In this document: in pieces, positions 34,664 to 43,004 of the stretch
How positions within the stretch are numbered: the first letter of the stretch is position 1
How the letters are laid out: every line of letters begins with the position of its first letter
Source of the DNA: Croceivirga sp.
GTDB taxonomy: Bacteria > Bacteroidota > Bacteroidia > Flavobacteriales > Flavobacteriaceae
Length of the DNA: 64,000 bases
NCBI GenBank assembly: GCA_028284935.1
Contig: JANQQQ010000011.1
Span: forward strand, 62,001 to 126,000
Reading direction: 5' to 3'
Notes under the pieces: generated by a model
What the model was told of the DNA's origin: nothing
Seen by the model: only the letters and a program-made list of their open reading frames with translations
Database searches by the model: none
Translations under genes and position numbers: made by a program

Positions 34664-34671
34664 TAAATTTG
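34664..34671 (+). promoter_or_regulatory. Promoter -7 box, TAAATTTG, for nqrABCDEF
   Basis: Exact TAnnTTTG, giving a leader of about 25 bases before nqrA. No clear TTG lies at -33, so an activator at the inverted repeat is possible. Confidence 0.55.
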
Positions 34672-34701
34672 CACGAAATTTAGATAAATAGCTGAAGAAA
34701 T

Positions 34702-36054
34702 ATGTCCAAAGACATTCGAATCAAAAAGGGGTTGAATATCAACCTTGTCGGGGCAGCAGAGCAAACTACTTCACCAGCCGTTTCCAGTAACGTTTACGCC
34801 ATTAATCTTGACGATTTTCATGGGATTACCCCAAAGATGATGATGAAGGAGGGTGCAGAGGTAAAAGCGGGTGAACCTATTTTTTACAACAAAAACAAGG
34901 AAGACATGCTCTTTGTTTCCCCGGTCAGTGGTGAATTGGTGGAAATTGTCCGAGGGGCAAGGCGGCGAATACTTAGTCTTAAAATCCTAGCGGATAAGGA
35001 ACAGGTCTTCCATGAGTCCAAGCCCTTGGATTTGGAGAAGGTGGATGCCGCCGAGCTCAGAAAAGTACTTCTACAATCCGGTTGTTGGCCTTTCATTAAG
35101 CAAAGGCCGTATGACATTATTGCAAATCCTGATAAAACACCTAAAGCGATTTTTGTTTCTGCCTATGCAACGGCACCCCTTGCCGCCAATCCTGATTACG
35201 TATTGGAGGGAAAGGAAAAAGAATTGCAAGCAGCAATAGCTGCATTGGGTAAAATGACCCCTGGGAAAATACACGTTTCCATCGGCAAAGATTCAAAATC
35301 GCCGTTTACTGCAATTAATGGGGTTGCATTGCATAAAGTTTCGGGTCCTCACCCAGCGGGCTTGGTAGGCACGCAAATCAATAGGATTGATCCCATAAAC
35401 AAGGGTGAGGTGGTTTGGACCGTTGCCCCCCAGGATTTGGTCATTATTGGAGCGTTTCTTTTAACAGGAAGGTTTAATGCCGAAAGAACAGTGGCCTTGG
35501 CGGGTTCTTGTATCAAATCACCAAAATACTATACCACCAAAATCGGTACGGAGGTGTCTACCTTTCTTTATGCAAGTGGCGTGAAGGAAGAAAAGTTCAG
35601 GCTCATCAATGGTGATGTGCTTACGGGATACCAGATAAAACCTGACGGCTATTTAGGCTTTTATAACAATACGTTGACTGCCATCCCAGAAGGGGATGAT
35701 TACGAATTTTTCGGCTGGAACAAACCGGTGTTCAATAAGATTTCATCTACAAGGGCACTGACCTTCTCTTGGTTGAACCCAAAGAAGAAATATGATTTGG
35801 ACACCAATACTAACGGGGAACACCGAGCTTTTGTGGTAACGGGAAGGTACGAAGAGGTCTTTCCTCTGGATATTTACCCTTTGCAGTTACTTAAGGCCTG
35901 TATGGTAAAGGATTTGGATGAAATGGAACAGTTGGGCCTTTATGAGGTTGCTCCAGAAGACTTTTCATTGACCGAATTCATTTGTATCTCAAAACAACCG
36001 CACCAACAAATAATCAGGGAAGGATTGGATTTGTTACATCAAGAAATAGGATAA
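34702..36054 (+). CDS. nqrA: Na+-translocating NADH:quinone reductase subunit A
   Basis: Protein of 450 residues (Vibrio NqrA has about 446). It is a soluble subunit on the cytoplasmic face of the complex, near the quinone site. Signatures: KKGLNINLVGAAEQ at the N-terminus, KAGEPIFYNKNKEDMLFVSPVSGELVEIVRGARRRILSL with the biotinyl-lipoyl-like fold, GPHPAGLVGTQINRIDPINKGE, and the C-terminal FVVTGRYEEVFPLDIYPLQLLKA. It is the first of six nqr genes in standard order, with 3 bp to nqrB. Confidence 0.97.
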   Translation: MSKDIRIKKGLNINLVGAAEQTTSPAVSSNVYAINLDDFHGITPKMMMKEGAEVKAGEPIFYNKNKEDMLFVSPVSGELVEIVRGARRRILSLKILADKEQVFHESKPLDLEKVDAAELRKVLLQSGCWPFIKQRPYDIIANPDKTPKAIFVSAYATAPLAANPDYVLEGKEKELQAAIAALGKMTPGKIHVSIGKDSKSPFTAINGVALHKVSGPHPAGLVGTQINRIDPINKGEVVWTVAPQDLVIIGAFLLTGRFNAERTVALAGSCIKSPKYYTTKIGTEVSTFLYASGVKEEKFRLINGDVLTGYQIKPDGYLGFYNNTLTAIPEGDDYEFFGWNKPVFNKISSTRALTFSWLNPKKKYDLDTNTNGEHRAFVVTGRYEEVFPLDIYPLQLLKACMVKDLDEMEQLGLYEVAPEDFSLTEFICISKQPHQQIIREGLDLLHQEIG

Positions 36055-36057
36055 GCT

Positions 36058-37323
36058 ATGGGATTGAAAGAAAAAATGCATGAAATCAAGTTGAAGTATC
36101 AGGGCAAAAAAATGGCACCGGCCTTTAATGCCTTCCATACGTTCTTGTTCACGCCAAATGAAACTACGCATTCAGGCAGCCATATTCGTGCCGTGGATGA
36201 TTTGAAGCGTACCATGAACACGGTAATTTTGGCTTTGGTGCCCTGTTTGTTGTTTGGAATGTTCAATGCTGGTTATCAGCATTATTCTGCCATTAACGGT
36301 TTTCCGGAAAATTTCTCTGTTTTAGAGCACTTCATTACCTGGGACAATTTTCTTTTGGGGGCTATGACGGTATTGCCACTGGTGATTGTATCTTATGGTG
36401 TGGGACTTCTTGTGGAGTTCATTTTTGCCGTAATTAAGGGCCATGAAGTGGAAGAGGGATATTTGGTGACAGGAATGTTGGTCCCATTGATTGTTCCCGT
36501 AGACACACCACTTTGGATGTTGGCGGTGGCCGTTGTTTTTGGTGTGGTTATCGGCAAGGAGGTTTTTGGAGGCACAGGCATGAATATTTTAAATCCCGCG
36601 TTGACCATTCGGGCCTTTTTGTTTTTTGCCTATCCTACTTGGATGACCGGTGATAAAGTATGGGTACATGAAGGTGTGGAGCGTGCAGGGACAGCAGACG
36701 CTATTTCTGGAGAGACTATTCTTGGATATTTAGCCCAAGGAAACTCGGAGGCTATGTACGCCAAATACGATTTATCCGAGATGTTTTTTGGGTTCATTCC
36801 TGGTTCGGTTGGTGAAACGTCTGCATTCTTGATTCTCCTGGGTGGTTTATTCTTAATCTTCACGAAGATAGCAAGTTGGAGAATCATGTTAAGTGCTGTG
36901 ATAGGTTCTTTGGCCATGGGATTGATTTTTAATGCCGTTGTCGATTTTGGATGGATACCGGAGTACAGCAAGTTTTATGGACTTATGCAATTTGATTATT
37001 GGAAGCACCTGATTGTGGGTGGCTTGGCTTTTGGAATTGTTTACATGGCTACTGACCCGGTGACAGGTTCGCAAACCAATAAGGGAAAGTGGATTTATGG
37101 TTTCTTTATTGGATTTTTATCGGTCATGATACGGGTATTTAACCCTGGATATCCAGAAGGAGTTTTCCTGGCCATTCTCTTAATGAATGTGTTCGCCCCG
37201 ACCATTGATCATTACGTGGTTCAAGGAAACGTCAGAAGAAGAATGAAGAGACTAAAAAATGCTACCGTTTTACCTGATACGGTTGATGGTGCAGCGGCGG
37301 AACTTAAAGCTGAAACGGTTTAA
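36058..37323 (+). CDS. nqrB: Na+-translocating NADH:quinone reductase subunit B
   Basis: Protein of 421 residues with about ten membrane helices. It carries riboflavin and a covalently bound FMN, and it forms most of the Na+ path. The flavinylation site is read as SGET with Thr about residue 220 in the segment ADAISGETILGYL; the usual motif is SGAT or similar, so Glu at the third position is a small departure. NILNPALTIRAFLFFAYP and GGLAFGIVYMATDPVTGSQTNKGKW are family-specific blocks. ApbE, which attaches the FMN, is encoded at 41238-42239. Confidence 0.97.
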   Translation: MGLKEKMHEIKLKYQGKKMAPAFNAFHTFLFTPNETTHSGSHIRAVDDLKRTMNTVILALVPCLLFGMFNAGYQHYSAINGFPENFSVLEHFITWDNFLLGAMTVLPLVIVSYGVGLLVEFIFAVIKGHEVEEGYLVTGMLVPLIVPVDTPLWMLAVAVVFGVVIGKEVFGGTGMNILNPALTIRAFLFFAYPTWMTGDKVWVHEGVERAGTADAISGETILGYLAQGNSEAMYAKYDLSEMFFGFIPGSVGETSAFLILLGGLFLIFTKIASWRIMLSAVIGSLAMGLIFNAVVDFGWIPEYSKFYGLMQFDYWKHLIVGGLAFGIVYMATDPVTGSQTNKGKWIYGFFIGFLSVMIRVFNPGYPEGVFLAILLMNVFAPTIDHYVVQGNVRRRMKRLKNATVLPDTVDGAAAELKAETV

Positions 37324-37325
37324 TT

Positions 37326-38075
37326 ATGGCAATTAATACAGAAAAAAATAGTTACACCGTAATATTTGCCATAGTAATGGTCATTGTGGTCGGTTCACTG
37401 CTGGCTTTTCTAGCGTCAGGACTTAGTGACCGTATTAAGGAGAACGAACGTTTTGAAAAACAACAAAACATTCTCTACGCCATGGGTGTGAATCAAAATA
37501 CATCGGATAGCGGGGTAAATTTTATTCCTACGGACGTTGTTGAAGAAAAGTTTAAGGAGCGCATTACGGAGCAGTACATTCTAAGTAATGGCGAAGTAAA
37601 ACAAGACGATAACGCTTTTTCCTTGGACGTGAAAAAGGAGATAGCGGCATTCAAAAAGGGTGAAGATGCTAAGCTGCCCATTTTTGTTGGAGAAAAAGAC
37701 GGTGAGAAAGTGTATGTTCTGCCGATGTATGGAAAAGGACTATGGGATGCCATATGGGGATATATCTCTGTTGATAAAAATATGGTCGTTCAAGGCGTCT
37801 ATTTTGACCATAAGGGAGAAACAGCGGGCTTGGGAGCCAATATAAAATTGAGGTTCTTCATGGATGATTTTATCGGTGAATCCTTAATGGAAAATGGAAG
37901 TTATAGCGGAATTACGGTTTCCAAGACCAATAATGATCCATTAAACAACGATAAAGAAGATAATGAAGTGGACGCGATAGCTGGATCAACCATTACAGGC
38001 AATGGGGTAACCGCAATGATAAAGGAGACTTTGAAAGCTTATAGACCTTATTTAGAAACCATTAGAAACAATTAG
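37326..38075 (+). CDS. nqrC: Na+-translocating NADH:quinone reductase subunit C
   Basis: Protein of 249 residues with one N-terminal membrane helix (about 12-32) and a periplasmic FMN-binding domain. Covalent FMN is expected on Thr222 in DAIAGSTITGNGV, the place of the Vibrio SGAT motif. The block FVGEKDGEKVYVLPMYGKGLWDAIWGYI and HKGETAGLGANI are characteristic. It starts 2 bp after nqrB and ends 1 bp before nqrD, so translation is tightly linked. Confidence 0.96.
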   Translation: MAINTEKNSYTVIFAIVMVIVVGSLLAFLASGLSDRIKENERFEKQQNILYAMGVNQNTSDSGVNFIPTDVVEEKFKERITEQYILSNGEVKQDDNAFSLDVKKEIAAFKKGEDAKLPIFVGEKDGEKVYVLPMYGKGLWDAIWGYISVDKNMVVQGVYFDHKGETAGLGANIKLRFFMDDFIGESLMENGSYSGITVSKTNNDPLNNDKEDNEVDAIAGSTITGNGVTAMIKETLKAYRPYLETIRNN

Positions 38076-38076
38076 A

Positions 38077-38724
38077 ATGGCACTACTTTCAAAAAAAGAT
38101 GCAAATCTGATCTTAGATCCTCTTGCAGATAACAATCCCATTACCATTCAGGTTTTGGGTATCTGTTCCGCATTGGCAATTACGGCTGAGCTTAAGGCTT
38201 CTCTAGTAATGTCGATTTCGGTAATTTTCGTAATGGGGGTGGGAAATGTGGTTATTTCTTTACTGAGAAATTTGATTCCCTCAAAGATTCGAATTATTGC
38301 CCAACTCATTGTTGTTGCCACTTTGGTTATTGTGGTAGATCAGGTATTAAAGGCTTTCCAATATGAGCTGAGCAAGACCCTTTCCGTGTTTGTTGGATTA
38401 ATTATTACCAATTGTATTATTATGGGCCGTTTCGAAGCCTTCGCGTTGGGTAATGGGGTTTGGAGATCATTTTTGGATGGAATAGGCAATGCCTTGGGTT
38501 ATGGTGTAATTCTCATTATTGTAGGCTTTTTCAGGGAACTGTTAGGCGCTGGAACTTTATTCGGCATTCCGGTCTTGGGTGATCCCATCGCTAAAACTGG
38601 ATTGTATTCCATAGGATATGAGAACAATGGTTTTATGATCATACCACCAGCAGCGTTGATTGTTGTAGGAGTTATTATTTGGGTACAACGTTCTAGAAAT
38701 AGGGCACTTATTGAAGAAGCTTAA
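38077..38724 (+). CDS. nqrD: Na+-translocating NADH:quinone reductase subunit D
   Basis: Protein of 215 residues with six membrane helices in the NqrDE/RnfAE fold. The half-helix Cys motif that helps hold the intramembrane 2Fe-2S centre is in the segment GLIITNCIIMGRFEAFA, with Cys about residue 112, and a second conserved Cys occurs near residue 30 (VLGICSALAI). NPITIQVLGICSALA at the N-terminus is typical. Neighbours are 1 bp (nqrC) and 11 bp (nqrE) away. Confidence 0.96.
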   Translation: MALLSKKDANLILDPLADNNPITIQVLGICSALAITAELKASLVMSISVIFVMGVGNVVISLLRNLIPSKIRIIAQLIVVATLVIVVDQVLKAFQYELSKTLSVFVGLIITNCIIMGRFEAFALGNGVWRSFLDGIGNALGYGVILIIVGFFRELLGAGTLFGIPVLGDPIAKTGLYSIGYENNGFMIIPPAALIVVGVIIWVQRSRNRALIEEA

Positions 38725-38735
38725 AAAGAGGTACT

Positions 38736-39479
38736 ATGTTAGAGCATTTAGAATTATTTTTTAAGTCGATATTTATTGATAACATGGTTTTCGCCGTGTT
38801 TTTGGGTATGTGTTCCTACTTAGCGGTTTCAAAAAAAGTGGCCACTGCGGTAGGCTTAGGGGCAGCGGTTATTTTTGTTTTGGCAGTTACGGTTCCCTTG
38901 AACTGGTTGTTGGACCAGTACCTTTTGCAGGATGGTGCACTAGCCTGGTTAGGCCCGGAATATGCGGATTACAATCTCAGCTTCCTTTCGTTCATCATGT
39001 TTATCGCTACCATCGCTACCATGGTGCAGTTGGTGGAAATTGTGGTTGAGAAGTTTTCCCCCGCGCTTTACAATTCCCTGGGTATTTTCTTGCCCTTGAT
39101 TGCAGTGAATTGCGCTATTTTGGGCGGATCTCTATTTATGCAGGCCAGGGAAATCCCTACCTTGGGCTTGGCGTTGAATTATGGCGTAAGTTCTGGTATC
39201 GGTTGGTTTTTGGCTATTTTGGCCATTGCTGCCATTCGTGAAAAAATCAGATACTCCAACGTTCCTGCACCCTTAAGGGGATTGGGAATTACTTTTATTA
39301 TTACGGGTTTGATGGGGATTGGTTTTCAGAGTTTTGGTGGAATGCTAACAGGAGATAACGATCCTCCTGAAGGAACTGAGCCAACTACGGCAGAAAAAAT
39401 TGAAGAAAAGAAAACAATTGAGAATGAGTTGGAGTCTGACGATAAAACCGTCTCATATAATGATGTAATAAACGAATAA
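38736..39479 (+). CDS. nqrE: Na+-translocating NADH:quinone reductase subunit E, with acidic C-terminal extension
   Basis: Protein of 247 residues; proteobacterial NqrE has about 200. The first 200 residues contain the six-helix fold with the Cys motifs FLGMCSYLAVSKKV and LIAVNCAILGGSLFM, partners of those in NqrD for the membrane 2Fe-2S centre. The last 45 or so residues (from GGMLTGDNDPPEGTEP) are hydrophilic and strongly acidic, rich in Glu, Asp and Thr. Similar tails may be common in flavobacterial NqrE; I cannot verify this. nqrF begins 1 bp after the stop. Confidence 0.96.
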   Translation: MLEHLELFFKSIFIDNMVFAVFLGMCSYLAVSKKVATAVGLGAAVIFVLAVTVPLNWLLDQYLLQDGALAWLGPEYADYNLSFLSFIMFIATIATMVQLVEIVVEKFSPALYNSLGIFLPLIAVNCAILGGSLFMQAREIPTLGLALNYGVSSGIGWFLAILAIAAIREKIRYSNVPAPLRGLGITFIITGLMGIGFQSFGGMLTGDNDPPEGTEPTTAEKIEEKKTIENELESDDKTVSYNDVINE

Positions 39480-39480
39480 T

Positions 39481-40791
39481 ATGATGTTAGCTACTACTAC
39501 TGGTGGTACCATTGCAATCACCGTTGTTGCGTTTTTGATTTTGTTATTGCTCTTGGTAGCTTTATTACTGTTTACCAAGGAAAAATTATCACCATCTGGT
39601 CCGGTGACCCTTACGATCAATGGAGAGAAGAAAATTGAAGTGGCTTCTGGGGGAACGTTGTTATCCACACTTGGTAATCAAAAGGTTTTCTTGCCATCAG
39701 CTTGTGGCGGTGGTGGAACCTGTATCCAGTGCGAGTGCCATGTACTTTCAGGTGGGGGAGAGGCCCTTCCTACAGAAACACCTCATTTTTCTAGAAAAGA
39801 ATTGCAACACGGGGCGCGCTTGGCCTGCCAGGTGAAGGTGAAGCAGGATATGGAAATCACCATCCCTGAAGAAGTATTTGGAATTAAGAAATGGGATGCC
39901 AAGGTTGTCCGTAATTATAATGTGGCGTCATTCATTAAGGAGTTTGTTGTTGAAATTCCAGAAATGATGAACTATAAAGCGGGTGGATATATTCAAATTG
40001 AAATACCCCCGTGTGAAGTAAAGTATTCGGATATTGATATTACAGCCCACCCTGATGAGCATGAAACTCCGGATAAGTTTAAGAACGAGTGGGATAAATT
40101 CAATTTATGGCCTTTGGTCATGAAAAATCCTGAGACTGTCGAGCGTGCCTATTCCATGGCTTCCTATCCAGCGGAAGGTCGTGAGATCATGTTGAATGTG
40201 CGTATTGCTACCCCGCCTTGGGATCGCTCCAAAAATGGTTGGATGGATGTAAATCCCGGTGTCGCCTCCTCCTATATTTTTGCATTAAAGGAAGGAGACC
40301 CAGTGACCATTTCTGGACCTTTTGGTGAATTCTTTATTAATGAGTCCGAGGCTGAGATGCTGTATGTAGGCGGTGGAGCCGGAATGGCCCCCATGCGCTC
40401 CCACTTGTACCATTTGTTCAAGACTTTGAAGACCAATAGGAAAGTAACGTATTGGTATGGAGGCCGTTCAAAAAGGGAATTGTTCTATATTGAACACTTC
40501 AGGGAATTGGAAAGGAATTTCCCTAATTTCAAATTTTATATGGCCCTTTCCGAACCTTTGGAAGAAGATAACTGGAAAGTGAAAGAAGATATTAATGATG
40601 AAGCGGGGGATGGTTTTGTTGGTTTTATTCACAATTGTGTGATTGACAACTACCTAAACCATCATGATGCCCCAGAAGACATTGAATTGTATTTCTGTGG
40701 ACCTCCGTTGATGAATAAGGCAGTCCAAAAGATGGGTGAGGACTTTGGTATTCCAGATGAAAACATCCGTTTTGACGACTTTGGAGGGTAA
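39481..40791 (+). CDS. nqrF: Na+-translocating NADH:quinone reductase subunit F
   Basis: Protein of 436 residues, the NADH entry point. One membrane helix (about 10-31) is followed by a ferredoxin domain whose 2Fe-2S ligands are Cys75, Cys81, Cys84 and Cys116. Next is the FAD-binding ferredoxin-reductase domain ([22 protein letters not shown]) and the NADH domain ([20 protein letters not shown] and [17 protein letters not shown]). The C-terminus, [15 protein letters not shown], is the normal family end. A strong terminator follows 39 bp downstream and closes the six-gene nqr unit. Confidence 0.97.
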   Translation: MMLATTTGGTIAITVVAFLILLLLLVALLLFTKEKLSPSGPVTLTINGEKKIEVASGGTLLSTLGNQKVFLPSACGGGGTCIQCECHVLSGGGEALPTETPHFSRKELQHGARLACQVKVKQDMEITIPEEVFGIKKWDAKVVRNYNVASFIKEFVVEIPEMMNYKAGGYIQIEIPPCEVKYSDIDITAHPDEHETPDKFKNEWDKFNLWPLVMKNPETVERAYSMASYPAEGREIMLNVRIATPPWDRSKNGWMDVNPGVASSYIFALKEGDPVTISGPFGEFFINESEAEMLYVGGGAGMAPMRSHLYHLFKTLKTNRKVTYWYGGRSKRELFYIEHFRELERNFPNFKFYMALSEPLEEDNWKVKEDINDEAGDGFVGFIHNCVIDNYLNHHDAPEDIELYFCGPPLMNKAVQKMGEDFGIPDENIRFDDFGG

Positions 40792-40830
40792 GCCATACTT
40801 TTCCTCTGGAGGATAAATTTTAAAAACCTA

Positions 40831-40862
40831 AACCGATACCTAGCAACGTATCGGTTTTTTTT
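40831..40862 (+). terminator. Terminator after nqrF
   Basis: Perfect 8-bp stem AACCGATA/TATCGGTT (40831-40838 and 40849-40856) with a 10-base loop and an eight-T run ending 6 bases before the next ATG. Confidence 0.8.
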
Positions 40863-40868
40863 ATCAGT

Positions 40869-41228
40869 ATGAGTAGGGAATTGACAGAACAGGAATTGCA
40901 TAACTTGGCCATGAATTTGGTAGGCAAGGAATTGGAGGCGGATGGTTTTGAGTTTATGGCGGTAAACAGCAAGTTTAAAAAAGACCCACAGTTTGTATGT
41001 TTAAAAGACAAAGACTTGCATTTTGTGGTGGTCCGTCATGTTTCTTTTCCACAGAATCCCAAGAATTATGACAGAGAACTAATGAACAAGGTGAAAAACC
41101 ATGCCGATAAGTTTGAAGCAAAGACCTACTATGCCGGTGTAGGATTGTCCAATGCTCAAGACCGAAATACACCGGTATTGTTGAATGAGCCTTATGTAGT
41201 CGATTACGATGGACTAATTGCCTTTTAA
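40869..41228 (+). CDS. Small conserved-type protein of the nqr-apbE neighbourhood
   Basis: Protein of 119 residues, soluble, with no signal peptide, Cys motif or flavin motif. It has an N-terminal helical part (TEQELHNLAMNLVGKELEADGFEF), a restriction-endonuclease-like strand pattern (QFVCLKDKDLHFVVVRHVSF) and a final strand (PYVVDYDGLIAF). Proteins of this kind in flavobacteria are sometimes labelled as an NqrF subunit because of position, but nothing in the sequence supports an electron-transfer role. The ATG sits 6 bases after the T-tract of the nqr terminator, and apbE follows after 9 bp, so it probably depends on read-through or its own promoter. Function unknown. Confidence 0.7.
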   Translation: MSRELTEQELHNLAMNLVGKELEADGFEFMAVNSKFKKDPQFVCLKDKDLHFVVVRHVSFPQNPKNYDRELMNKVKNHADKFEAKTYYAGVGLSNAQDRNTPVLLNEPYVVDYDGLIAF

Positions 41229-41237
41229 ATCAAACTA

Positions 41238-42239
41238 ATGAGAATCTTAATTTTTGGTATACTGGTTCTTTTTGTGGGTTGCGCCAACAACGGAACTATC
41301 ATAAAAAACCAGACCATTGGCAACGCCCTAGGAACTACCTATTCCATTATCTATTTATCCACTGAGGAAATGGATTTTCAGAAAGAAATCGATTCCGTTT
41401 TTAACGTGGTGAATCAGTCAATGTCGACCTATATTCCAAATTCCGATATTTCAAAAATCAATAGGGGGGATACCTCCATTGTTGTGGACCATATGTTCAA
41501 GGAGGTATTTGAGCTTTCGAGAAAGGTCCATCAAGAATCCATGGGTTATTTTGACCCGACTGTTGGTGCATTGGTCAATGCATGGGGCTTTGGACCAGGT
41601 AAACAAGTAGTTTTGGATAGCAGTAAGGTGGATAGTATTCTTCAATATGTGGGATTTGACAAAGTGAACCTCACGCCCTCTGGTACCATTCAAAAATCAT
41701 TTCCTGAAATTTATTTTGATTTTAATGCCATTGCCAAGGGATATGCCATTGACCGTCTGGGGGCCATGCTAGATGATAAGGGTATTGACAACTATTTAGT
41801 GGAAGTGGGCGGTGAGGTACTGACGAAAGGGGAGAACACCAAATCAAATAAGGAATGGACGGTTGGTATTGACGATCCCCAGGTGGAGTTTGGGCGTCAA
41901 TTAAAAAAAGTGATTTCCCTAAAGAATAGGGCCTTGGCCTCCTCTGGAAACTACAGGAAGTTCCGCATAGATAGTATTACGGGAGAAAAATATGTTCACA
42001 CCATTGACCCCAAAACTGGATTTACCAAAAATTCAAAAGTACTAGCAGCAAGTGTAATAGCAGAAAATTGCGCCATCGCAGATGCGTATGCCACGACCTT
42101 TATGGCGATGGATTTGGAAAATAGCAAAAAGCTTATTGACGAATTAGGTACTATTGAGGTTTATATCATTTATTTGGATGATGAGGGCACTACCCAAGAA
42201 TTTATGACTGCTGGATTCCAGGAACTCACGGGTTCCTAG
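41238..42239 (+). CDS. apbE: FAD:protein FMN transferase ApbE
   Basis: Protein of 333 residues with a lipoprotein signal (LVLFVGC, lipidated Cys about residue 15). It attaches FMN from FAD to a Thr of target proteins in the periplasm, here expected to be NqrB and NqrC. Family blocks: GTTYSIIY, VNQSMSTYIPNSDISKINRGD, MGYFDPTVGALVNAWGFGPGK, FDFNAIAKGYAIDRLGAML, YLVEVGGEVLTKGEN and HTIDPKTGFTKNS with the metal-binding His and Asp. Its position beside the nqr operon fits this role. The stop codon shares the bases CTAG with the stop of the convergent methyltransferase gene. Confidence 0.95.
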   Translation: MRILIFGILVLFVGCANNGTIIKNQTIGNALGTTYSIIYLSTEEMDFQKEIDSVFNVVNQSMSTYIPNSDISKINRGDTSIVVDHMFKEVFELSRKVHQESMGYFDPTVGALVNAWGFGPGKQVVLDSSKVDSILQYVGFDKVNLTPSGTIQKSFPEIYFDFNAIAKGYAIDRLGAMLDDKGIDNYLVEVGGEVLTKGENTKSNKEWTVGIDDPQVEFGRQLKKVISLKNRALASSGNYRKFRIDSITGEKYVHTIDPKTGFTKNSKVLAASVIAENCAIADAYATTFMAMDLENSKKLIDELGTIEVYIIYLDDEGTTQEFMTAGFQELTGS

Positions 42240-43003
42240 TTTTTTGATACGTAGGGTATGATTTCGCCTTTGGCCAATCGATATTTTTCAATTTCCCCTG
42301 ATGTGAGTTGACTGGTCAAGTCAATTTCCGCTACGTGAAAACCTGCACTCCGCAAACGATCAAAATAATCCCGACCATAAATACGCACATGGTCATATTG
42401 TCCAAATATTTTGGCACGTTCCCTTTTATCGGTAATGGAATTATCCTCAAAGGTCTCCTGTCTATTCAAATCTTGGGGAATCTGAAATACGCCCCATCCC
42501 CCTTTTCTTAATACGCGAAACAGTTCGTTCATGGCTTTTCGGTCCTCTGGAATATGTTCTAAGACATGATTGCAAAGAATGACATCGAAACTACCGTCCT
42601 CAAAGGGAAGATGGCATATATCCGCGGTAACGTCGGCCAAAGGTGAGTTGAGGTCCGTAGTGATGTATTCTAAATTGGATTGTCCCCTAAACCGCTTATA
42701 AAAGGCTTGTTCCGGCGCAAAATGCAGCACTTTAAGTTGGTCCTTAAAAAAAGGGGTGTGCTGTTTTAAAAACAGCCAAAGCAATCGGTGACGTTCCAGT
42801 GAAAGGGTAGAGGGGGAGAGTACGTTTTCCCTTGGATTCTCATAGCCATACGGAAGAAATTTTCGGAAGCCTTTACCATCAATCGGGTCCACAAATCGAT
42901 GTCCCCTCAAAAACAAGGCTATTATAGGACGCACCCAATAGCTTAGGGAAATAAGCCAAGGTCTGGGTATGAGGTTGAGGAAGAACTTAAATAATTTGGA
43001 CAC
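42236..43003 (-). CDS. Class I SAM-dependent methyltransferase
   Basis: Protein of 255 residues. After a hydrophobic N-terminus (about 1-35, FKFFLNLIPRPWLISLSYWV) that may bind the membrane surface, it has LKVLHFAPEQAFYKRF, DLNSPLADVTADICHLPFEDGSFDVILCNHVLEHIPEDR and RVLRKGGWGVFQIP, the methyltransferase-11 type core. The substrate is unknown. I chose the GTG start at 43003 because it lies 1 bp after the map stop and gives the N-terminus SKLFKFFLNLIP. The nearest ATG, at 43042, would overlap map by 38 bases and encode a divergent extension. Co-transcribed with map. Confidence 0.78.
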   Translation of the reverse strand: MSKLFKFFLNLIPRPWLISLSYWVRPIIALFLRGHRFVDPIDGKGFRKFLPYGYENPRENVLSPSTLSLERHRLLWLFLKQHTPFFKDQLKVLHFAPEQAFYKRFRGQSNLEYITTDLNSPLADVTADICHLPFEDGSFDVILCNHVLEHIPEDRKAMNELFRVLRKGGWGVFQIPQDLNRQETFEDNSITDKRERAKIFGQYDHVRIYGRDYFDRLRSAGFHVAEIDLTSQLTSGEIEKYRLAKGEIIPYVSKN

Positions 43004-43004
43004 C

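Noticed and set aside
40869-41228. Reading the 119-residue protein as an NqrF subunit
   Set aside because: It has no 2Fe-2S, FAD or NADH motif and the true nqrF is complete at 39481-40791.
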